From a virus, in IMG/VR virus record IMGVR_UViG_3300017752_000132, positions 1 to 26,145 of that record: DNA of 26,145 bases; one strand, written 5' to 3'. Numbering within the stretch: the first letter of the stretch is position 1; the number at the start of each line of letters is the position of its first letter. The translations under genes and the position numbers were made by a program. Positions 17,901 through 23,200 of this stretch are shown piece after piece. Under the pieces are notes generated by a model. It was not told the origin of the DNA and did not search any database. It worked only from the letters and a program-made list of their open reading frames with translations.

Positions 17901-19392
17901 TTACATAATGATCATCAGAAACTACAGTTGAACCAAAAGCAGTTACGCTATATTCTCCATTGACTGCACCTAACGCAGCAAGATCTGTAGGAGTATCTTT
18001 AAATACTACAAATTTTGTACTAAATCCATCAGCAGTTTCAATTCTATGTGAAACATATTGTCTTCCATTGTAACGTCCAAGATCACCAAATGTACCATTT
18101 GTTGGTAAGTTGGAAATCTCTACATATTGACCTACCTCATATTCATGATAAAATGGTTCTACAATTTCAAAAATTAATCCTTGAGGATAATTTACTGGAT
18201 CATATTTAACTGACTTAAGACCATATGTAGTATGACTAGTTACGTGCTTGACAACCTGACCATCAGGTGTTAATTGCTCACCTTCAGTTACATTAACATT
18301 GTAAGTAATACTATTAGCAGTGTAATTATAAACTGCACCAACAGAGTTAATTTCACCAGTAATTTCATTGATGATAATATAACCAGATTGATCTGTATTG
18401 TCATCAAATACTACATCAGTAATTACACCTGTACCTAAAGTAGTAGCGTTAGTTACTGTTAAACCAACTACTAATTCAAGATTTCCATCATTAGCATTAA
18501 ATGTAAGTTTCCATTCCTCAGGAGCAGCAATTTTATGTCCTAATTCAAACGTTCTACCATATTGACCGCCAAGAGTTTTAGGGTAATAGAATCTTTGCTT
18601 ATCATCAAATACATATGCATATCCCCAAGTAAATGCTGGATTTCCTTCAACGTTTATATTATCGCGGAATGTGATACCTGTAACATAGTTCGAGTCCGCT
18701 GCCTTGAACATATGTTTCCCAGGATTCTGGGGTCTGATAATACACAGACGGATATTATCACCAACAACAGAACACTGATCTGGCAAAGCGATTGGATTAT
18801 CTTCTAAATATTCTCCACCAGCAACAATCAGAGTTTCTTTTGCATCAGTTTCTGCTGCTAATTGAGTTGCTCTTTTAATACTTCTAACAGGTTTGGTTGC
18901 AGATCGACCATCAAAAGTATCGTTACCAATTTGCTCAGAGACGTAAATACGACCACCAACGTCGTTGGTTGCAATATTATATACAAAATTTGTTGTAGCA
19001 ATCTTATTGGTATCGTCGTTAAATGCTGGGGTTACTGAACGAGGGAAAAGAACTTCACCAGTATCTGGATCAGTAAAAGTATTTAATATAGGAGCTTTAA
19101 GATTTAACGATGGATTAACAATCGTATCAATATCCAAGTTATTGATACGAGCAGTATCTGAAATGATAGAAGTGGTCGTTCTAATTTGACCATTAACATC
19201 AAGTTCAAATTGAGGTTCTTTAGTGTTAATACCAACACGAACTAGTTTCTCAATGTCTGTAGACAAGGTGCCAAATATTGCTGTTTTTTTATTTGCAGCA
19301 CCGCCAACATCAAATCTTACACTAGTTTCATTATTAATCTGTAGTTGATCAGATTTGATAATTTGCTTATCAGCATTAAATTCTAAAGCCAT
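8971..19392 (-). CDS. Giant fibre-like virion structural protein (3473 aa)
   Basis: This is a very long multi-domain protein. Residues ~1-100 carry fibre-type repeats (VRVGINTKEPQFELDVNG). Residues ~144-264 look like the start of a pectin-lyase-type beta-helix (GGRIYVSEQIGNDTFDGRSA). Residues ~515-1330 hold alpha-helical modules and propeller blades. A second beta-helix part (~1352-1513, VSPYIFNASVISFLGGNGC) and a fourth helical module (~1560-1727) follow. The C-terminal half has Gly-rich GxGY repeats, 'SGFDADLLDNQ' and 'IWHSGNDGKNSGLDADL' fibre repeats and a LALSGGTMTGNITF motif. The last ~100 residues (KSFVIDHPTKEGYKLRYGSL, EGPEHGVYVRGKANDVIELP) form a C-terminal domain I recall from cyanophage fibre proteins, probably for folding or trimerisation. 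The ATG at 19392 follows a late promoter-like box. It is probably a long tail fibre or baseplate-attached host-recognition protein; its location in the virion is not known. Confidence 0.85.
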   Translation of the reverse strand: MALEFNADKQIIKSDQLQINNETSVRFDVGGAANKKTAIFGTLSTDIEKLVRVGINTKEPQFELDVNGQIRTTTSIISDTARINNLDIDTIVNPSLNLKAPILNTFTDPDTGEVLFPRSVTPAFNDDTNKIATTNFVYNIATNDVGGRIYVSEQIGNDTFDGRSATKPVRSIKRATQLAAETDAKETLIVAGGEYLEDNPIALPDQCSVVGDNIRLCIIRPQNPGKHMFKAADSNYVTGITFRDNINVEGNPAFTWGYAYVFDDKQRFYYPKTLGGQYGRTFELGHKIAAPEEWKLTFNANDGNLELVVGLTVTNATTLGTGVITDVVFDDNTDQSGYIIINEITGEINSVGAVYNYTANSITYNVNVTEGEQLTPDGQVVKHVTSHTTYGLKSVKYDPVNYPQGLIFEIVEPFYHEYEVGQYVEISNLPTNGTFGDLGRYNGRQYVSHRIETADGFSTKFVVFKDTPTDLAALGAVNGEYSVTAFGSTVVSDDHYVIFSLDNSPVKFDESNKSPNRYLDAVDLIGRNKTGITEEALRRAKEEYPALVVPDETQCKTDMGHIVDAINYDLTWGGNAATKEAADYYYDAGALTHVQDQLKETTYAFEEARDLSIQAMRNQLNHVSTSSTAAVTRPAGYTGQYRSVIWDNERFIAVGDDGAIHTSTNGTTWTAQTTGTTEDLNDIRWNKWAVGERGVPEYVVVGAAGTILWSNNAETWYSITSGTSRDLKAIAYNGTTYVAVGTLGTVVYSNNVTSWNTGTTGTTRPLYDLIYNDDCDKFVAVGGGGKIIISSDGNTWTAQESGTSSELSAISWSEGRMVVAGETSTLLVSDDNGLTWETNTVNSNGPDNNQGDRFADAADLILQNKAIIAEIAVNKMDVLNPSFTIPTGNQACKDDVLDFLESMVINLEFGGNDEVYDAANLYVTGSHLLGEEDRSVEVFGYVETLAIQAMRNEAFDSNDVTNYASGLTQYTDNTITTDTGNPLCANVASAITTFVGILTTAIGTTATPGNLSSVTRSPAADEGITGQANRYWDASDLILANKKLIAAQAVYQYTDANSFTVPTGNQNCVDDVVDILEAIAHDLRHGGNAKTYDAANYYTGTSHVDGEEAETVAIIDIARDLAITAMRNTSVTLSYLTDSAYLAGLEDQFKLNIVQFTKSDITIDSSDETQRCSNVASAITTLTSIVTTAVTNDNLSHATKSLPSTARGSDDYTGLIHDGNKFWVLSGVASTSFVHSSSDRGRTWNEEYTVSSVPAFNALAFSYDVAVALGANGQDIVFDGVSSEFDSSLNITPYQDTTISITYDSNRSFACDNVSSSIFTLWSIVIDRINGLAVPATENATSVFADSNNKFFNVGHAWDDLPIIEVSPYIFNASVISFLGGNGCEINGAKVATPNVKRPGLPPQGKSMVAAAFTIISFGGTGYNVFNDGYTQLVSVFCIFTQDGAIVESGGYASLTNSASNFGTFALRASGVRDEAYSFHKGIIDNITFSDIGVPIITTTGLGEAPLEHFIISPGGFELAPQPGQNPKYFIEETVSATPTAPVTAETRANKAMSVRGNYNRYTDASILLENNARYIAEESYFSTAATSSNTFDQDRNKCIRDVEEIVKAWAQDIKFDANDSTWDAAKLYTDGTSIQHVSGYEAATKEVIDFATGLAKKAINNLLQIKGSTAQTSDYHVASWTDEIPYVDTTVIHDVSSAPDYVSADCTNVQNAIQTLSDLFDEIIDNPSVTTPLPSTAERTDGFFTINEFNKDKLQNHEIDFVRPSICNSSSHTWEFAGSGNDYNALPQNGGTRGSALTADFEQVSQLNGRVYASGTDELGDFKIGYFANVENRTGNITFGGTVEISEVSFLKIAGGNVTIEGFGPEVNLNALELGGVAPGPSDGILPTQRAVYQYINNQLGIYIGRTYSTTPTPSALVQLDNSGRINIDQLPALRPFNIFTVVDEAARLAFEGPLAGDIVIQTATATFNFASGDIDTSTDEFTVTGHGLNTSDAVVYTEGTGVVTAPSPLVDAQTYYAIVVDVDTIKLASSITNASTNTPIDITTAGNGDHIFETQGTPISFILNNDLESQILEFVPDALQTFTNGDITLATPGGGQGQVTNFLEGTIKQVVVNSGGSGYAQGDTVTFTAPSGGVAATGTINVNGGVITSISLNSGGSKYFSVPSTASGDITITTSTGVGASLTSIIRSRLSINIINNIKTTTSDTIDDFATPTTNTITLANVINTSGSNLDNWIQLTSSTIDASFITSGIINPTRLAAVTAQNPASSLTYLRGDSLFVPAVASLKVGDESPVVLGGNNSASTYIKSIQMEDAGEGYTTGTYTDTNLLGGNGQNLKGTLKVSNGVVRSITITNPGTGYVDQPDVTFKDNWTDPQNPTVITGIIANAYISGGIVSQINIVDGGSGLASNVPLVEITGGGGVDAAATATVSDGGIQYIQLTDGGVNYTPTTGNTFFTITPNPAIIGTSPTNAATLEAFFATTPKLFNDITIDVNRVNGNTPNANNYSTIGVAKFRKSDTGTGVRTGQFIFGADGAIDIDQGQGSGFDADLLDNQDSNFYVECDNFVPGSSPTPGLPSNCLIGTYGIDIDGTANFAEVSTAKDARSSTFQPSNYLGGGHLQWKNNASNPGYANTWEYLQDGGQYHSVLTFRRGGTGSTFSEGATSQLGLTDNNNLYIRNSGANQVNALTITTAGSGYVDGVYVDVPLGGGDGFGLTADLTVANGSFTQVEIKNKGFNYNSDGSAGADFAVILPFSFFGTQNTRQITTPAVITATLPVYQNNAGQNTWSSWQKIWHSGNDGKNSGLDADLMNGNNLRWMQKALNLSEVETLMNSKMPRQMADHSFNEEIRITAPDPQYLINAGDVFDVYVEGYNLTQEQIESIDSQTIGALGVGTQLNLYTANDIAEGTATLINRKINLDPSNRETGLQYVEQNYEWVANATFQKNDRIVYGHNVYIVSNVSSGGYTSGTVAPIHGSGTVSATGGTAQFQFERKVSNPYTIITVEITSGNLTSSIKKIGILDAPAELYPVTDFAQSSDETYSLSKARLGFNAGGDPFLELGNNTQTTAPKIEFKSSGNGVYDAKISITGGSSTAGTGDMDFDVNSASVNGNIIWHAGNLGVSTGIGASNVYDTNSNGDAVLRSSDGDFASRFIYATGIPGGDEVGFKGTASGNLALSGGTMTGNITFNQDEGGIVFSRNSDGASVLFYNDSDGDTNSRLEFNINDNGNEFFRWTGTQGGTTREFMRLTPATSDYNGRLSIRGITTIESNHQAGDPYAQLIVKGRGTGSTSYTGILLDNPAGTQSHIRFAENGVLKAQWRWQEGTTVDNKLKFYSWITNTDFFTLDAANGNVGINTTTPDTDYKLDVNGALAATSKSFVIDHPTKEGYKLRYGSLEGPEHGVYVRGKANDVIELPDYWVALVEEDSITVQLTPIGNHNSWIEKIEDNRVYIGGGDCFYFVQAERKDVDKIVVEYPTK
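14850..15340 (-). other. Second part of the beta-helix in the giant protein
   Basis: The stretch IIEVSPYIFNASVISFLGGN, then GKSMVAAAFTIISFGGTGYN and LVSVFCIFTQDGAIVESGGY, then ASLTNSASNFGTFALRASG has the short regular strands of a parallel beta-helix. The first part of a similar fold (GNDTFDGRSATKPVRSIKRA, ALPDQCSVVGDNIRLCIIRP, YVTGITFRDN) lies far upstream at about 18600-18965. Confidence 0.6.
16866..17482 (-). other. Beta-propeller (BNR/Ycf48-like) blades 1-5 in the giant protein
   Basis: Five repeats of ~40 residues follow the pattern (F/Y)(V/I)(A/V)VG..G.I..S..G..W....(S/T)GT...L..I.(Y/W). Examples are FIAVGDDGAIHTSTNGTTWT, YVVVGAAGTILWSNN, YVAVGTLGTVVYSNN and FVAVGGGGKIIISSDGNTWT. The fifth blade ends LLVSDDNGLTWE. 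The S..G..W element is the Asp-box/BNR hallmark also found in the PSII assembly factor Ycf48. Two more blade-like units occur further on, at 15552-15770 (FVHSSSDRGRTWNEEY). Confidence 0.8.
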
Positions 19393-19419
19393 TTGCTTTT
19401 GCAGTTCCCTTTATAAGTT

Positions 19420-19427
19420 TATTTATC
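19420..19427 (-). promoter_or_regulatory. T4-type late promoter-like box upstream of the giant gene
   Basis: The minus strand reads AAAGATAAATAAACTTATAAAGG. GATAAATA matches the late core at seven of eight positions and lies 28 bases before the ATG at 19392, in the 43-base gap after the 261-aa gene. A TTATAAAGG just downstream is a second A+T-rich candidate. Confidence 0.5.
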
Positions 19428-19435
19428 TTTTTTCT

Positions 19436-20221
19436 TTAATAACTTCTTTCAGTATACACAATCTCTACTTTTGCACACCATCTAATACCACCACCTCTTT
19501 TTTCTAATGTTCCATTTGTTGAAACTGAGGAAAGAAAACTCAATTCTTTGGTGACATTATTGACAGTTGGTGAAACTGACCATACTTGTCCAGGTGGAAC
19601 ATTATCTTTCACGATTGTAACTGAGTGTGCTGCTGTTGTTAAAGTTTGAGTATCATCGCTCAAAACAGCACTTTCAATTTTTACAGCATATTCCCAATTA
19701 CCAATATCATTACTATTTAAGGTTTCAATTTCAAAAATTTCACTAAGAACTGGATTATTTGCATCTAAAGGAGATGCAGTAGTGATTGTAAAATTATCAT
19801 CATCTGTTACTGTTACTGTATATGATGTATCAAATGCTGTATACGAAACATTATCAAAAACTATTGAAATAGTATCTCCATCCACTAATCCATGATTAGA
19901 TAAACTACAACTTACATTAGTAGAGTTTGCATTAGCAGTGAAATCAACAATAGGATATCCTTCCCAGGTTCCTAATAAAAATCCAGTCATAAAAATAATT
20001 CTATCAGATTCGACTGAATGACCAGGATCTAATACAGATGATGGATTTGCATCTGTTAATGTTGAATGTGAGATAAATTCTTTTTTAAAAGTTTTATCGT
20101 TGGCATTGTTTAAAACTTTTATAGTATGAACATCAATAATATTTCTCTGAGGGTCAATAATAGTAGATTCTGCAATGGAAAATCCACCTTCAGATTGGAG
20201 TGATCTTAGAACTTTTGCCAT
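19436..20221 (-). CDS. Virion structural protein, 261 aa
   Basis: The N-terminus (VLRSLQSEGGFSIAESTIID, then PQRNIIDVHTIKVLNN) is a conserved start I recall from cyanophage proteins encoded between large fibre genes, so this is probably a connector or minor fibre subunit; no function is established. Residues ~92-145 hold a beta module with SLSNHGLVDGDTISIVFDN and DDDNFTITTASPL. The same 'HGL..GD' module occurs in both giant neighbours. The C-terminus (GGGIRWCAKVEIVYTERSY) is beta-rich. Its ATG is four bases after the upstream stop, without an obvious ribosome site. There is no signal peptide or membrane segment. Confidence 0.8.
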   Translation of the reverse strand: MAKVLRSLQSEGGFSIAESTIIDPQRNIIDVHTIKVLNNANDKTFKKEFISHSTLTDANPSSVLDPGHSVESDRIIFMTGFLLGTWEGYPIVDFTANANSTNVSCSLSNHGLVDGDTISIVFDNVSYTAFDTSYTVTVTDDDNFTITTASPLDANNPVLSEIFEIETLNSNDIGNWEYAVKIESAVLSDDTQTLTTAAHSVTIVKDNVPPGQVWSVSPTVNNVTKELSFLSSVSTNGTLEKRGGGIRWCAKVEIVYTERSY

Positions 20222-20225
20222 GTGA

Positions 20226-23200
20226 TTAAGTTAAAATGGATTGAGCAACTACTTTGATATTATAAACTACTGTAGATGACCCAGTAACATCTACAATGTT
20301 AGCAACAACATTGTTTTGAGCATCAATATCCACAGATACATCAGCGAGGAGGTCATCAGTATATATCTTATTACTTTCCGTATAGAAAACGTCACTTCCG
20401 TCAGAACGTAGTAAGTAAGAAACCTCAGAATACTGGCGTCTTGGGGTTGCTGCATCATCATAAATTTCAAACATTACCTTACCTGATTTTGCAGGGAAGT
20501 TAGAATTGATGGAATCATACTCCATAAGTGTTAAATTCAAAGAGTTACCAACTGAAGTATCAATTGTTCCTTCATTAGAATTAATTCTAGTATCTGCAAG
20601 AGTAAATTTCTTAAGATCATATTCAAAAACATTTACATAAGTTTCTGTTTGAGAACCAAAAGAAGTATTTACTTTGAATTTACCTGTATTATCATTTCTG
20701 ATAAAGGTTTCATCAACCCCAGATAATCTAAACTGAGTGTCTAAGTTAGTATTAATTGCAATAATACCAGCAGTTGTATTGTCTGCAATTATTGATAGAG
20801 AACCATTAATCTTAAATTCTTCTACATCATAACTATAAATTTTACCACTAACTGTAAGATCTCCATAAATGGTTCTCGTCCAAGTCAGTGTTGCAGTTCC
20901 ATTAGCAACAGCACCTGTAGTATGAGATGGGAAGTTTGCAGCGTTAGCATCAAACGTACCAGTTGCGGTTACAGAGTATACATTATCACCGTAATAGTAT
21001 AAAAGATCTACAGGAGCAACTCTAGTCAATGAATGAGTTTCAGTTGATGCTGTAGCAGTTAAATCAATATATGTATTAGTTCCAATATTAGCAACAGATG
21101 TTGCTAATTTAATGTTATCAGCATCTGCAACATAAACATAGTAACTAGAACCGTCTACTAAATTTGAGAGATCTGCATTACCACCATTACTGTAAGTAAC
21201 TTCTTCAGCATTGACAAAATTATGTGCAGTGAAGGCAATAGAATCATCACTATCAACAATTGCGGTAGATGCATCAAAAGATACAGGATCTGTAGGTGAG
21301 ATAACAGCAGTTCCTTCAACCCAAAGATTTACATTTTTTAAATCTGTAATTCTATGTTGAGAAACATTATTTGTCTCAAGGAAAGTTTCGCCCATTTTTT
21401 GGACGACAACGCCTGCTGCAAAAAATTCTAAAATATCTTCATCTTCACCTGGAGCACTTTCTGGTCGGATGAAGGTATCTAAGTCAACGTCACGTACACC
21501 TCCAAGAGATACGAAAGATCCACCATTATTGCCTTCAAAAATACCTTCTTCCGTATTAAATCTAATAGCACCTGCTTCATTTGTGGGTCTTTGTGCTGTA
21601 GTTCCTCTAGGAAGAATTATAGCATCAGTTCCACCAAACTCAACAAATCCATTTGCACCAGAGTTTATAATTAAATTACCTGGTGTACTTCTAGAAATAC
21701 TAGTTCCACTAACCAAAACTTCATTGAGAAGAGTACTACCGGGAGTAACTTCAAGTTCTTGTGTAGTAATTTTACCTGTAGAAGTTTCAACAGTTACTGT
21801 ATTACCGGTAAGTAATGTACTTACATTTAATCCAAATTCAATTCCAACAGGACTGTAGAAATCTAAAGTTGCAGTGCCATTAGCAACTGAACCTGTAGTA
21901 TGTGATGGTGCAGGATCTGCTAAAATACCACCTACACTAACAAGATATATGATATTGTTACTACCAAGAACATAATTTCCAGTAGCAACAGTTAAACCAT
22001 TTTCATAGTCAACAGTAGTAGGTCTAAATGTAGATGGTAATGTAAGAACATCATTTAATTCATAACCATTTCCAGTATCAGTTAATTCTACAAAGGAAAT
22101 AGCACCAGGATTACCGACGCCTACATTAAATTGAGTTGTTGGTGTTGCAGAAGGAGTTGGAGTACCAAAAGGATCCAAATACTGCATATCAGCATCGGCA
22201 ACAAACAAGGTTTGTCCTGTTTGATAATTCTCATCACCTGGATTGGTTACATAGAATTGAGTAACTTCTCCACCTTCAACGAAAACATAAGCAGTAGCAC
22301 CTGTTCCTTGAACACCTGCGGATCCTGTTGCTGAAACATCAATACTAAATCCAGAACCAGTAGTTACTGTACTTGCTTCAAATGCAAGTCCACTACCGGT
22401 AGTTGCACCATTAACTACAATGGTTCCATTCATCGCTGTAGGATGATTCTCACAAACATAGTAATAAGTTCCTGCTCCAGCATCAAGTGCTGAACTATCA
22501 AATACTACAACTCCAGTTTCACTTCCATTTCCAGTTACAGAACCAAGATCATAGGTAGGATCATATGTTCCACCTGCTCCTAGTTGACTAACAATACGGA
22601 AGGGGTGTCCAGTAGCGTTTATCGTAAGAGTGAGAGTGTCACCTTCAGTTATAGTAATTGTTGGATCACTTCCAGTAATATCACCACTAAAGGAATAATC
22701 ACTAGCACCACTGTTTACTACTGTAGCAACTAAATCATTTGTTGGTGTAAGTACAGAACCAACAAGTGTAAATTGGTCAGTATTAGTATATCCACCACCA
22801 CCATTGTTAACTGACATTGCAGTTACAATACCACCAGAAACTGTAACATCTACAGTACCACTATTACCATTAGATGAAACATTAGCAATTGAAAGATCTG
22901 TATAATTTCCATCATAATATCCACTACCACCATTGACTATGTTGACAGCAGTTAAACTACTTCCACCAATATTGTCAGTATCTACAGTAAGACCGGTATC
23001 TGTATTTGAATAACCAGAACCGCCACTATTTACAACAACGTTAGTTACAGAACCACCACTAACTGTAAAATTAGCAGTTGCTCCAATACCAGTACCACCA
23101 AAGAGAGAAACTCCAGTGTAAGTTCCATCTACGTAATTACTACCACCTGTAAGATTTGATAAAGTTGTTATGTTTCCACCAGGAGAAACAAAGTATGAGA

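Noticed and set aside
21469-21858. Plus-strand open frame of 129 codons
   Set aside because: It is antisense to a well-supported structural gene, with Pro/Ser/Val-rich composition typical of a reverse-strand shadow.
22400-22720. A plastocyanin gene (petE), known from some cyanophages
   Set aside because: The cupredoxin-like segment is an internal part of a large structural frame and lacks its own start, signal peptide and plastocyanin sequence features.
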